A stretch of DNA of 64,000 nucleotides from Streptomyces griseofuscus (GCF_014673495.1 NZ_CP051006.1:5704001-5768000); one strand, 5' to 3'; counted from the stretch's first letter, positions 26,515 through 35,142 are shown. Numbers and translations are program-made. Notes: generated by a model not told the origin, from the sequence alone.

Positions 26515-29500
26515 GTGACTCAGGGCGCTTCGACAGGAACCTCCGGCTACCTCCGATTCCCGCACCTGCACGGCGACTTGGTGACATTCGTCGCCGAGGA
26601 CGACGTGTGGCTCGCCCCCCACGAAGGGGGCCGCGCCTGGCGGGCCAGTGCCGACAACATCCCGGTGAACCACCCCCGTATCTCGCCCGACGGCACCACC
26701 CTCGCCTGGACCTCCACCCGCGACGGCGCTCCCGAGGTGCACATCGCCCCCGTCGACGGCGGACCGGCCAAACGCCTCACCCACTGGGGCAGTTGGCGGA
26801 CCCAGGTCCGCGGCTGGACCCCCGAGGGCCAGGTCCTCGCGCTGAGCACCACCGGCCAGCCCAGCCTGCGCCGCACCTGGGCCCGTGCCGTCCCCCTCGA
26901 CGGCGGCCCCGCCACCACCCTGCCGTACGGTCCGGTCGGCGACGTCGCCCACGGCCCGCACCCGGTGCTGCTGTCCGCCCCGATGGGCCGCGAGGCCGCC
27001 TGGTGGAAGCGCTACCGCGGCGGCACCGCGGGCAAGCTGTGGATCGACCGCGACGGGGACGGCGAGTTCACCCGGCTGCACCAGGAACTCGACGGCAACA
27101 TCGAGTACCCCCTGTGGGTCGGCGACCGTATCGCCTTCCTCTGCGACCACGAGGGCACCGGCGCCCTCTACTCCTCCCGCGCCGACGCCACCGACCTGCG
27201 CCGGCACACCCCGATCGACGGCTTCTACGCCCGCCACGCCGCCACCGACGGCACCCGCGTCGTCTACACCAGCGCCGGCCGGCTCTGGCTCCTCGACGAC
27301 CTCGACGGCAGCGCCCCGCGCCCTCTGGACATCCGCCTCGGCGGCCCCCGCGTCGACCTCCGGCCCTTCCAGGCGAGCACCTCCCACTGGTTCGGCTCGG
27401 CCGCACCCGACCACACCGCCCGCGGCAGCGCCGTCGGCCTGCGCGGCGCCGTCCACTGGGTCACCCACCGCTCCGGCCCGGTGCGCGCCCTCGCCGCCAC
27501 ACCCGGCGTCCGCACCCGGCTGCCCCGCACCTTCCGCGCCGACGGCGAGGAATGGGTCGTCTGGGTCACCGACGCCGAGGGCGAGGACGCCCTGGAGTTC
27601 GCTCCCGCCACCGGCCCCGCCCTCGGCGCCACCCCGCGCAGGCTCGCCGCCGGACGCCTCGGCCGGGTCCTGGAACTCGCCATGGCCCCCGACGGCAGCC
27701 GCGCCGCCGTCGCCGCCCACGACGGCCGGCTCCTCCTGGTCGAACGGGAGACCGGCGAGGTCCGCGAGGTCGACCGCGGTGAGGACGGCGACGTCTGCGA
27801 CCTCACCTTCTCGCCCGACTCCGCCTGGCTCGCCTGGACCCACCCCGGACCCCGCCCGCTGAGCCAGCTGCGCCTCGCCCACACCACCGACCTGACCGTC
27901 AGCGAGGCCACCCCGCTGCGCTTCCAGGACCACGCGCCCGCCTTCACCCTCGACGGCAAGCACCTCGCCTTCCTCTCCAACCGCTCCTTCGACCCGGTCT
28001 ACGACGAACACGCCTTCGACCTGGCCTTCGTGGGCGGCACCCGCCCCTACCTGATCACCCTCGCCGCGACCACCCCCTCCCCGTTCGGACCGCAGCGCCA
28101 CGGCCGCCCGTTCGAGACCTCCGACAAGGAGGAGACCCCCGACAGCGAGGGCGTCCCCTCCACCCGGATCGACCTGGACGGGCTCGCCGACCGCATCGTG
28201 CCCTTCCCGGTCGAGTCCGCCCGCTACGGCAATCTGCGCGCGGCCAAGGACGGCGTGCTCTGGCTGCGCCACCCGCTGCACGGCGTCCTCGGCACCACCC
28301 GCGCCACCCCCGACGCGGCCGGCCCCAGCACCGAGCTGGAGCGCTACGACCTCGCCCAGCAGCGCCTGGAGCATCTCGCCGCGGACGCCGACCACTTCGA
28401 GGTCAGCGGCGACGGCAAGCGGGTCCTGCTGTGGACCGACGGCAAGCTCAAGGTCGTACCCAGCGACCGCCGTGCCTCGGCCGACGAGGACAGCGACTCC
28501 AACATCACCGTGGACCTCGGCCGCATCCGGCAGACCGTCGACCCCGCCGCCGAGTGGCGGCAGATGTACGACGAGACCGGCCGCCTCATGCGCGACAACT
28601 TCTGGCGCCCCGACCTCGGCGGCGTCGACTGGGACGGCGTCCTCGACCGCTACCGCCCGGTCCTGGACCGCCTCGCCACCCATGACGACCTGGTGGACCT
28701 GCTGTGGGAGGTGCACGGCGAACTCGGCACCTCGCACGCCTATGTCATCCCGCGCGGCGGCCACGGCCACGGCCCCCGCCAAGGTCTGCTCGGCGCCGAC
28801 ATCTCCCGGCACGAGGACGGCGGTTGGCGTATCGACCGCATCCTGCCCTCGGAGACCTCCGACCCAGGGGCCCGCAGCCCGCTCGCCGCACCCGGTGTCG
28901 CCGTCCGCCCCGGGGACGCGATCCTCGCCGTCGCCGGCCACCCCGTCGACCCGGTGACCGGACCCGGCCCCCTGCTCATCGGCACGGCCGGCCGGACCGT
29001 CGAACTCACCGTCTCACCCGCGGCCGGCGGCGACCCCCGGCATGTCGTGGTCGTGCCGCTCGCCGACGAGGAACCCCTGCGCTACCACGCCTGGGTCGCG
29101 GATCGCCGCGCCCACGTCCACGAGAGCTCCGGCGGCCGCCTCGGCTATCTGCACGTCCCCGACATGCAGGCCCCCGGCTGGGCCCAGATCCACCGGGATC
29201 TGCGCGTCGAGGTCGCCCGCGAGGGCCTGATCGTGGACGTCCGGGAGAACCGCGGCGGCCACACCTCCCAGCTCGTCGTGGAGATACTGGCCCGCCGCAT
29301 CGTCGGCTGGGACATGCCCCGCGGCCGCAGCGCCTTCAGCTACCCCCGGCACGCCCCGCGCGGCCCCGTCGTCGCCGTCGCCAACGAGTTCTCCGGCTCC
29401 GACGGCGACATCGTCAACGCCGCCATCAAGGCCCTCGGTATCGGCCCGGTCGTCGGCACCCGCACCTGGGGCGGCGTCATCGGCATCGACAGCCGCTACC

Positions 29501-29727
29501 GCCTGGTCGACGGCACCCTGGTCACCCAGCCCAAGTACGCCATGTGGCTGGAGGGCCCCGGCTGGGCCATGGAGAACCACGGCGTCGACCCGGACGTGGA
29601 GGTCGTACAGCGCCCCCAGGACTGGGCGCGGGGCGCGGACCCGCAACTGGACGAGGCGGTCTGGCTGGCACTGGAAGCGCTGGAGGCGGCACCCGCCAAG
29701 ACACCTCCGGCGCTACCGCCCCGCTAG
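26515..29727 (+). CDS. Tricorn protease (S41-type serine peptidase)
   Basis: Large cytoplasmic peptidase of 1070 residues, the size of archaeal tricorn (about 1071), which trims peptides released by the proteasome. Residues 10-330 and 340-650 are the beta-propellers with repeated strand blocks such as GTTLAWTS and SPDSAWLAW; a helical bundle (about 680-760), a PDZ domain (about 765-850) and the catalytic alpha/beta domain follow. The catalytic residues line up with tricorn S745/H746/S965/E1023: here S740 and H741 in TSHAYV, S962 in FSGSDGD and E1020 in ENHGVDPD. Likely leaderless. Actinobacteria that have proteasomes also have tricorn, so peptide turnover is the likely role. Confidence 0.94.
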   Translation: MTQGASTGTSGYLRFPHLHGDLVTFVAEDDVWLAPHEGGRAWRASADNIPVNHPRISPDGTTLAWTSTRDGAPEVHIAPVDGGPAKRLTHWGSWRTQVRGWTPEGQVLALSTTGQPSLRRTWARAVPLDGGPATTLPYGPVGDVAHGPHPVLLSAPMGREAAWWKRYRGGTAGKLWIDRDGDGEFTRLHQELDGNIEYPLWVGDRIAFLCDHEGTGALYSSRADATDLRRHTPIDGFYARHAATDGTRVVYTSAGRLWLLDDLDGSAPRPLDIRLGGPRVDLRPFQASTSHWFGSAAPDHTARGSAVGLRGAVHWVTHRSGPVRALAATPGVRTRLPRTFRADGEEWVVWVTDAEGEDALEFAPATGPALGATPRRLAAGRLGRVLELAMAPDGSRAAVAAHDGRLLLVERETGEVREVDRGEDGDVCDLTFSPDSAWLAWTHPGPRPLSQLRLAHTTDLTVSEATPLRFQDHAPAFTLDGKHLAFLSNRSFDPVYDEHAFDLAFVGGTRPYLITLAATTPSPFGPQRHGRPFETSDKEETPDSEGVPSTRIDLDGLADRIVPFPVESARYGNLRAAKDGVLWLRHPLHGVLGTTRATPDAAGPSTELERYDLAQQRLEHLAADADHFEVSGDGKRVLLWTDGKLKVVPSDRRASADEDSDSNITVDLGRIRQTVDPAAEWRQMYDETGRLMRDNFWRPDLGGVDWDGVLDRYRPVLDRLATHDDLVDLLWEVHGELGTSHAYVIPRGGHGHGPRQGLLGADISRHEDGGWRIDRILPSETSDPGARSPLAAPGVAVRPGDAILAVAGHPVDPVTGPGPLLIGTAGRTVELTVSPAAGGDPRHVVVVPLADEEPLRYHAWVADRRAHVHESSGGRLGYLHVPDMQAPGWAQIHRDLRVEVAREGLIVDVRENRGGHTSQLVVEILARRIVGWDMPRGRSAFSYPRHAPRGPVVAVANEFSGSDGDIVNAAIKALGIGPVVGTRTWGGVIGIDSRYRLVDGTLVTQPKYAMWLEGPGWAMENHGVDPDVEVVQRPQDWARGADPQLDEAVWLALEALEAAPAKTPPALPPR

Positions 29728-29735
29728 GGCCCGCG

Positions 29736-30059
29736 TCAGCCGATGGAGAGCTCGCCCATCGCGTTCCAGCCGTCCGCTCCCTCGATGGTGGTGCTGACGA
29801 TGTCGGGGGTGCGGCGCAGCAGCGGGCGCATCGCTTCGAGGCCGGCGCGGAAGTGGTCGGACTGGACGTGCGCCTCGCCGGTGCCGTCCCGGAAGGCCTC
29901 GACGAGGACGTAGGTGTCGGGGTCCTCCAGACTGCGGGACCACTCGAACCACAGATTGCCGGGTTCGGCGCGGGTGGCCCGGGTGAAGGCCTCGACGTGC
30001 TGCGGCCACGCCTCGGTGTGCTCGGGCTTCACGGGGAACTTGACGACGATGAAGATCAT
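29736..30059 (-). CDS. Putative quinol monooxygenase / antibiotic biosynthesis monooxygenase-like protein
   Basis: Ferredoxin-like dimeric protein of 107 residues (ABM domain): IFIVVKFPVKPEHTEAW at the N-terminus, then RAEPGNLWFEWSRSLEDPD and YVLVEAFRDGTGEAHVQSDHF. Relatives are cofactor-free quinol monooxygenases (YgiN-like) or ABM-fold enzymes with other roles. The ATG at 30059 (MIFIVV) is chosen because TATCAT on the minus strand ends 6 bases upstream, predicting a leaderless mRNA; longer frames lack support. A perfect 16-bp palindrome covers the start codon. Confidence 0.85.
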   Translation of the reverse strand: MIFIVVKFPVKPEHTEAWPQHVEAFTRATRAEPGNLWFEWSRSLEDPDTYVLVEAFRDGTGEAHVQSDHFRAGLEAMRPLLRRTPDIVSTTIEGADGWNAMGELSIG

Positions 30060-30070
30060 CGATCGATGAT
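30055..30070. promoter_or_regulatory. Perfect 16-bp palindrome over the start of the ABM gene
   Basis: ATCATCGATCGATGAT reads the same on both strands. It covers the ATG at 30059 and most of the -10 TATCAT (30071-30066, minus strand), an ideal place for a repressor. Confidence 0.5.
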
Positions 30071-30125
30071 ATGCCGCCGGGCTTCCCGGGGGCGTGAACA
30101 CCACAACTCACCGGCGCCCCACCGA

Positions 30126-30131
30126 CTACGA
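30126..30131 (+). promoter_or_regulatory. -10 element upstream of the HIT gene
   Basis: TACGAT predicts transcription from about 30138. An ATG at 30131 would therefore be untranscribed, which supports the ATG at 30173 as the HIT start. Confidence 0.45.
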
Positions 30132-30172
30132 TGATCCCGAATCCGATCCCGGCGAAAGCGAGCGCACGCGAA

Positions 30173-30526
30173 ATGGCTGGAGAACCGCAGGACGACTGCC
30201 TGTTCTGCAATATCGTCGCGGGCCGCGTCCCGGCCACCGTCGTCCGCGAGACGGAGACCACCGTCGCCTTCCGGGACATCAACCCCCAGGCCCCCACGCA
30301 CATCCTGGTGATCCCCAAGGTCCACTACCGGGACGCCGCCGCGCTCGCCGCCGGTGCCCCCGAGGTCGCCGCGGACGTACTGCGCGAGACCCAGGCCGTG
30401 GCCGACGAGGAGAAGCTGGACAGCTACCGCGTCGTCTTCAACACCGGGACCGGCGCCGGTCAGACCGTCTGGCACGCCCATGGGCATGTGCTCGGCGGCC
30501 GCGGTCTCGAATGGCCGCCCGGATAG
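30173..30526 (+). CDS. HIT (histidine triad) family protein
   Basis: HINT-like nucleotide hydrolase/transferase of 117 residues. CLFCNIVAGRVPATVV (about 9-24) carries a CxxC pair that can bind zinc, FRDINPQAPTHILVIPK is the core strand, and the active-site triad is HAHGH in VWHAHGHVLGG near the C-terminus. HINT proteins hydrolyse AMP-lysine and other nucleotide phosphoramidates. The start is fixed by the -10 hexamer at 30126-30131. It precedes the RNase Z gene by 6 bases and is likely cotranscribed with it. Confidence 0.93.
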   Translation: MAGEPQDDCLFCNIVAGRVPATVVRETETTVAFRDINPQAPTHILVIPKVHYRDAAALAAGAPEVAADVLRETQAVADEEKLDSYRVVFNTGTGAGQTVWHAHGHVLGGRGLEWPPG

Positions 30527-30532
30527 TCCGCC

Positions 30533-31438
30533 GTGTCCGTCCGTGAACTCGTCGTCCTCGGCACCGCGAGCCAGGTCCCGACCCGGCACCGCAACCACAA
30601 CGGCTATCTGCTGCGCTGGGACGGCGAGGGCATCCTCTTCGACCCCGGCGAGGGCACCCAGCGGCAGATGCTGCGCGCCGGGGTCGCCGCGCACGACCTG
30701 AACCGCCTGTGCGTCACCCACTTCCACGGCGACCACAGCCTCGGCCTCGCCGGGGTCATCCAGCGCATCAACCTGGACCGGGTGCCGCACGAGATCACCG
30801 CGCACTACCCGGCCTCCGGACAGCGCTTCTTCGACCGGCTGCGGTACGCCACCGCGTACCGGGAGACCGTCGGTGTCACCGAGGTCCCGGTGAGCGCCGA
30901 CGGCACCCTCGCGGTGACGCCGTCGTACACCCTGGACGCCCGCAGGCTGTCGCACCCGGTGGAGTCCTACGGATACCGGCTGACCGAGCCCGACGGCCGC
31001 CGGATGCTGCCCGAGCGGCTCGCCGCGCACGGCATCAAGGGCCCGGCCGTGGGGGTGCTCCAGCGCGAGGGGCGGCTCGGGGACGTGACGCTGGAGGAGG
31101 TCAGCGAGGTACGGCGCGGGCAGCGGTTCGCGTTCGTCATGGACACCCGGCTCTGCGAGGGCGTGTACACGCTGGCCGAGGGCTGCGACCTGCTGGTCAT
31201 CGAGTCCACCTTCCTGGACGAGGACGAGGAACTCGCCGTGGAGCACGGGCACTTGACGGCTGGGCAGGCGGGGGCGGTGGCGCGCGGGGCAGGGGTACGG
31301 CATCTCGTGCTCACCCACTTCAGCCAGCGGTACTCGGAGCCCGACGAGTTCGAGCGCCAGGCACGGGCCGCCGGCTTCGAGGGTGAGCTGACCGTGGCGT
31401 ACGACCTTCAGCGAGTGCCGGTTCCGAAACGACGGTAA
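30533..31438 (+). CDS. rnz: Ribonuclease Z
   Basis: The 301-residue zinc endonuclease trims the 3' end of tRNA precursors. FDPGEGTQRQML is the tRNase Z substrate-recognition region, and the zinc motif is VTHFHGDHSLGL (HxHxDH, about residues 62-67). FVMDTRLCEG and THFSQRY near the end hold the other metal ligands. The GTG start at 30533 is 6 bases after the HIT stop, so the two are probably one transcript. Short, single-domain bacterial form. Confidence 0.94.
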   Translation: MSVRELVVLGTASQVPTRHRNHNGYLLRWDGEGILFDPGEGTQRQMLRAGVAAHDLNRLCVTHFHGDHSLGLAGVIQRINLDRVPHEITAHYPASGQRFFDRLRYATAYRETVGVTEVPVSADGTLAVTPSYTLDARRLSHPVESYGYRLTEPDGRRMLPERLAAHGIKGPAVGVLQREGRLGDVTLEEVSEVRRGQRFAFVMDTRLCEGVYTLAEGCDLLVIESTFLDEDEELAVEHGHLTAGQAGAVARGAGVRHLVLTHFSQRYSEPDEFERQARAAGFEGELTVAYDLQRVPVPKRR

Positions 31439-31446
31439 GTGCGCCG

Positions 31447-31452
31447 TACGAT
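31447..31452 (+). promoter_or_regulatory. -10 element of leaderless add transcript
   Basis: TACGAT ends 6 bases before the ATG at 31459. Confidence 0.5.
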
Positions 31453-31458
31453 GCTTTG

Positions 31459-32448
31459 ATGTCCCTCCCCAAAGCAGAACTGCACCTCCACATCGAAGGC
31501 ACCCTGGAGCCGGAGCTGGCCTTCGACCTGGCCGCCCGCAACGGCGTGAAGCTGCGCTACGCCGACACGGAAGAGCTGCGCGAGGCGTATCGGTTCGAGG
31601 ATCTCCAGTCCTTTCTGAACCTGTACTACGAGCTGATGACCGTCCTGCGTACCGAGCGGGACTTCGAGGACCTGGCCAACGCCTATCTGGCCCGCGCCGC
31701 GGCGCAGGGCGTACGGCACGCGGAGATCTTCTTCGACCCGCAGGCCCACCTCGCCCGCGGCCTGGACATGCGCACCGTCGTGGAAGGGCTGTGGCGGGCG
31801 CTCGGCCGCAGCGAGGAGAACCACGGCGTCTCCACCCGGCTCATCCTGTGCTTCCTGCGCGACGAGTCCGCCGACTCCGCGCTGGAGACCCTGGAGGCCG
31901 CCCGGCCGTACCTCGACCGGATCACCGGCATCGGCCTGGACTCCGCCGAGGTCGGGCACCCGCCGGCGAAGTTCCGCCAGGTGTACGAGACCGCCGCCGG
32001 GCTCGGGCTGCGCCGGGTGGCGCACGCCGGTGAGGAGGGCCCGCCGGAGTACATCACCCAGTCCCTGGACCTGCTCGGCATCGAGCGCGTCGACCACGGG
32101 CTGCGCTGCATGGAGGACCCCGAGCTGGTGGAGCGGCTGGTGCGCGAGCGCATTCCGCTCACCCTGTGCCCGCTGTCCAACGTCCGGCTGCGCACGGTGG
32201 ACACCCTGGCCGACCACCCGCTGCCGGCCATGCTGGACGCGGGGCTGCTGTGCACGGTCAACTCCGACGACCCGGCCTACTTCGGCGGGTACGCCGACGA
32301 CAACTTCCACGCGGTGCGCGAGAGTCTCGGGCTGACCGAGGACCGGCTGCGCGAACTGGCCCGCAACTCCTTCCTCGCCTCCTTCCTGGAGGACGACGAG
32401 GAGCGCCGTGCCCGGTACCTCGCCGAGGTGGACGCGTACGTGTTCTGA
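31459..32448 (+). CDS. add: Adenosine deaminase
   Basis: Zinc aminohydrolase of 329 residues converting adenosine to inosine in purine salvage. Zinc and catalytic motifs are present: HLHIEG (HxH, about residues 9-14), VAHAGEEGPPEY with the zinc histidine and proton-shuttle glutamate, IERVDHGLR and VNSDDPAYF with the metal aspartate. FEDLQSFLNLYY matches the adenosine deaminase/adenine deaminase clade. Adenine deaminase is the main alternative substrate choice. The ATG is supported by the TACGAT hexamer 6 bases upstream. Confidence 0.9.
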   Translation: MSLPKAELHLHIEGTLEPELAFDLAARNGVKLRYADTEELREAYRFEDLQSFLNLYYELMTVLRTERDFEDLANAYLARAAAQGVRHAEIFFDPQAHLARGLDMRTVVEGLWRALGRSEENHGVSTRLILCFLRDESADSALETLEAARPYLDRITGIGLDSAEVGHPPAKFRQVYETAAGLGLRRVAHAGEEGPPEYITQSLDLLGIERVDHGLRCMEDPELVERLVRERIPLTLCPLSNVRLRTVDTLADHPLPAMLDAGLLCTVNSDDPAYFGGYADDNFHAVRESLGLTEDRLRELARNSFLASFLEDDEERRARYLAEVDAYVF

Positions 32449-32495
32449 CGCGTACGGGCGTTCCCCGTGTGTTCGGCACCGGCCCCGGCATGGGC

Positions 32496-32501
32496 TATGA
32501 T
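32496..32501 (+). promoter_or_regulatory. -10 element of the tRNA-like transcription unit
   Basis: TATGAT is close to the sigma-70 consensus and would start transcription at about 32508, giving a 35-base leader before the tRNA-like sequence. A weak TTCGGC (32472-32477) with 18-base spacing could be the -35. Confidence 0.55.
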
Positions 32502-32542
32502 TGATCATGTCGAGGCCGCCGGAACTCCGGTAGCCGGACAGT

Positions 32543-32615
32543 GCGTTGGTGGTCCAAGGAAAGACGCCCCGCTTCCTGCGGGGAAATGCAGGTGCAAGGC
32601 CTGCCCGGCGCTCCA
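32543..32615 (+). tRNA. Divergent tRNA-Gly(UCC)-like gene with encoded CCA
   Basis: The 73 bases fold as a complete cloverleaf. Acceptor stem GCGTTGG/CCGGCGC (7 bp, two G-U); U8; D-arm GTC/GAC with A14, G18G19 and A21; G26; anticodon stem CCCCG/CGGGG; loop CTTCCTG with U33 and anticodon UCC (32574-32576); 4-base variable loop; T-stem GCAGG/CCTGC with a 7-base loop TGCAAGG; discriminator T and genomic CCA (32613-32615). G1-C72, C2-G71, G3-C70, U73, C35 and C36 are the bacterial glycine identity set. Oddities: G at 55 instead of U, U at 37 instead of a purine, and C32/G38 able to pair. A terminator follows 3 bases later. It may be a non-decoding glycyl donor rather than an ordinary tRNA. Confidence 0.8.
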
Positions 32616-32618
32616 TTG

Positions 32619-32655
32619 CAGAGCCCCGTCCCGCCGTGTGCGGGGCGGGGCTCTG
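32619..32655 (+). terminator. Terminator of the tRNA-like gene
   Basis: CAGAGCCCCGTCCCGC (32619-32634) pairs over 16 bp, with one G-T, with 32640-32655 around a 5-base loop. It begins 3 bases after the CCA end, closing a one-gene transcription unit. Confidence 0.85.
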
Positions 32656-32763
32656 TGCTGTGCGCGCGGACCTGTCCAGGTGTGCGCATCCCCGGCCGTA
32701 TGCCCCTGCGCGGCGGCCCCGGTGGTGCACACTGGCCAGACCCAGCACACCAGGGAGCGCACC

Positions 32764-33906
32764 GTGACCTCGTCGCACACCCTCATCGGAGAGGAACCCG
32801 AGCACCTCACCCGGGCGGGGCACCGCCAGGCCCAGGTCGATCCGCTCGCCGCGCGGCGCGCCCCCGGGGATCCGCCCTGGGACGTCTATCTCACGGGCAC
32901 CGTCTTCCTCGACATCATCTTCACCGGCCTGGACTCGGCGCCCGTGCGCGGCACGGAGTCCTGGGCCCGCGGCATGGGCTCCAGCCCCGGCGGGGTCGCC
33001 AACATGGCCAGCGCGCTGGCCCGGCTCGGGCTGCGGACCTCGCTCGCGGCCGCGTTCGGGGACGACCACTACGGGGAGTACTGCTGGGACGCCCTCGAAC
33101 AGGGCGAGGGCATCGACCTCACCCCGTCGCGGACGGTGCCCGGCTGGCACTCGCCGGTGACCGTGTCCATGGCGTACGAGGGCGAGCGGACCATGGTCTC
33201 GCACGGGCACGAGCCGCCGCCGGAGGAGCCGGCCCCCGACTGCCCGCCGCGCGCCCGGGCCGCCGTCGCCTCCCTCACACCGGGCCGCCGCGCCCCCTGG
33301 ATCGCCCAGGCCGCGCGCGGCGGGACCCGGATCTTCGCCGATGTCGGCTGGGACGAGACCGGCGCCTGGGATCTCTCGGGGCTGTCCGACCTCGAACACT
33401 GCGAGGCGTTTTTGCCCAACGCCGAGGAGGCGAAGCGGTACACGGGCGCCGACTGCCCCCGCCTGGCCGCGCACGCGCTCACCGAGTACGTGCCGGTGGC
33501 GGTGGTGACGCTGGGCTCGGAGGGCGCGTACGCGGTGGACCGCCGTACCGGTGAGGCCGCGGAGGTCCCGGCGATCGCGGTGGAGGCGCTGGACCCCACG
33601 GGCGCGGGGGACGTCTTCGTCGCCGGCTTCGTGACGGGCTCCCTCGCGGGCTGGCCGCTGGCCGACCGGCTGGCGTTCGCGGGACTCACGGCCGCACTGT
33701 CCGTGCAGGAGTTCGGCGGCTCCCTGTCGGCGCCGGGCTGGTCGGAGATCGGCGCGTGGTGGCGGCGGGTGCAGTCCCTGCCGACCCAGGACCCCATGGC
33801 GCTCCAGCGGTACGCCTTCCTCGACCGGCTGGTCCCGGAGGAGCTGGACCGCCCCTGGCCGCTGCGCCGGGCCGTGCCCACCATCGGCTTCCGGGGGTCC
33901 GGCTGA
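32764..33906 (+). CDS. PfkB family carbohydrate/nucleoside kinase
   Basis: Ribokinase-fold kinase of 380 residues. GSSPGGVANMASALARLG (about 72-89) is the family's substrate-binding glycine block, PNAEEAKRYTG the central signature and DPTGAGDVFVAGFVTG the ATP/anion-hole motif with the catalytic aspartate. The substrate is not certain: relatives act on ribose, fructose, adenosine and other sugars; proximity to adenosine deaminase hints at nucleosides, but a separate RNA gene and terminator lie between. The GTG at 32764 is chosen for AGGGAG 6 bases upstream; longer forms would run through the tRNA-like gene. Confidence 0.87.
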   Translation: MTSSHTLIGEEPEHLTRAGHRQAQVDPLAARRAPGDPPWDVYLTGTVFLDIIFTGLDSAPVRGTESWARGMGSSPGGVANMASALARLGLRTSLAAAFGDDHYGEYCWDALEQGEGIDLTPSRTVPGWHSPVTVSMAYEGERTMVSHGHEPPPEEPAPDCPPRARAAVASLTPGRRAPWIAQAARGGTRIFADVGWDETGAWDLSGLSDLEHCEAFLPNAEEAKRYTGADCPRLAAHALTEYVPVAVVTLGSEGAYAVDRRTGEAAEVPAIAVEALDPTGAGDVFVAGFVTGSLAGWPLADRLAFAGLTAALSVQEFGGSLSAPGWSEIGAWWRRVQSLPTQDPMALQRYAFLDRLVPEELDRPWPLRRAVPTIGFRGSG

Positions 33907-34053
33907 CGGGCGGCGGCGCGGTGGCGGCGTACCCCGGCCGGAGGAAAAGTCCTACAGGCTTCTGAGCCGTCCGGCGTACTCTGGACAGCGACGAGGCCGC
34001 CCTAGGTTGCGCGGTCGCGAGGAGGAGGAAGCACCAGGCCTTCGCGCCGGCCC

Positions 34054-35130
34054 ATGACACAGACACCCACAGCTCACACCCCCACGCAGGAGCAGACGAG
34101 AGCGCAGCTCACCGTCCCCGCCCAGCACCCCATGGTGACCGTTCTGGGTTCCGGCGACTCCCTCCTGCGCGTGATCGAGAGGGCCTTCCCGGCGGCCGAC
34201 ATCCATGTCCGGGGCAATGAGATCAGCGCGGTCGGCGAGCGCGCCGACGTCGTCCTGATCTCACGCGTGTTCGACGAGATGATGCTGGTGCTCCGCACCG
34301 GGCAGCCGATGACGGAGGACGCAGTGGAGCGCTCGATCGCCATGCTCAAGGCGAGCGACAACGGTACGGGCGAAGGCTCGGAGACCCCGGCCGAGGTGCT
34401 GACGCAGAACATCCTGTCCTCGCGCGGCCGCACCATCCGCCCCAAGACCCTCAACCAGAAGCGCTATGTCGACGCCATCGACAAGCACACGATCGTCTTC
34501 GGCATCGGCCCCGCCGGTACCGGCAAGACCTACCTGGCCATGGCCAAGGCCGTCCAGGCCCTCCAGTCCAAGCAGGTCAACCGGATCATCCTGACCCGCC
34601 CCGCGGTCGAGGCCGGCGAGCGGCTGGGCTTCCTGCCCGGCACGCTCTACGAGAAGATCGACCCCTATCTGCGCCCGCTGTACGACGCGCTGCACGACAT
34701 GCTCGACCCGGACTCCATCCCCAAGCTGATGGCCGCCGGGACCATCGAGGTGGCACCGCTGGCGTACATGCGCGGCCGTACCCTCAATGACGCGTTCATC
34801 ATCCTGGACGAGGCCCAGAACACGAGCCCCGAGCAGATGAAGATGTTCCTCACCCGCCTCGGCTTCGACTCGAAGATCGTGATCACGGGCGATGTGACGC
34901 AGGTCGACCTGCCGAACGGCACGAAGTCGGGTCTGCGCCAGGTCCAGGAGATCCTGGAGGGCGTCGAGGACGTGCACTTCTCCCGGCTGACGTCCCACGA
35001 TGTCGTACGGCACAAGCTGGTGGGCCGTATTGTCGACGCGTACGAGAAGTACGACAGCAAGAACGGCACCGAGAACGGCTCCCACCCGGGCCGTGGCAGG
35101 ACCGGCGCCAAGGGCACCAAGGGGAAGTAG
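34054..35130 (+). CDS. phoH: PhoH-like ATPase
   Basis: PhoH/YbeZ-type P-loop ATPase of 358 residues. Residues about 25-130 form a KH-like N-terminal part (DIHVRGNEISAVG), followed by the ATPase core with Walker A GPAGTGKTY (about 151-159), VEAGERLGFLPGTLYEKIDPY, and Walker B FIILDEAQN. PhoH works with YbeY in RNA processing and ribosome quality control, and ybeY follows after 12 bases. The best purine-rich site (GGAGGAGGAA, 34021-34030) is 23 bases from the ATG, too far for a standard ribosome-binding site; no closer start is visible. Confidence 0.93.
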   Translation: MTQTPTAHTPTQEQTRAQLTVPAQHPMVTVLGSGDSLLRVIERAFPAADIHVRGNEISAVGERADVVLISRVFDEMMLVLRTGQPMTEDAVERSIAMLKASDNGTGEGSETPAEVLTQNILSSRGRTIRPKTLNQKRYVDAIDKHTIVFGIGPAGTGKTYLAMAKAVQALQSKQVNRIILTRPAVEAGERLGFLPGTLYEKIDPYLRPLYDALHDMLDPDSIPKLMAAGTIEVAPLAYMRGRTLNDAFIILDEAQNTSPEQMKMFLTRLGFDSKIVITGDVTQVDLPNGTKSGLRQVQEILEGVEDVHFSRLTSHDVVRHKLVGRIVDAYEKYDSKNGTENGSHPGRGRTGAKGTKGK

Positions 35131-35142
35131 ACCGGCACGAGC

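Noticed and set aside
25762..28941. Minus-strand open frame of 1059 codons over the tricorn gene
   Set aside because: Same cause: Gly/Ala/Val-rich nonsense opposite a protein with complete catalytic residues.
32467..32763. Upstream extension of the PfkB frame
   Set aside because: It would pass through the tRNA-like gene and its terminator; the GTG at 32764 has a proper ribosome-binding site and family similarity begins after it.
34021..34030. GGAGGAGGAA as ribosome-binding site of phoH
   Set aside because: It is 23 bases from the ATG and no start codon lies at normal distance; kept only as a remark.
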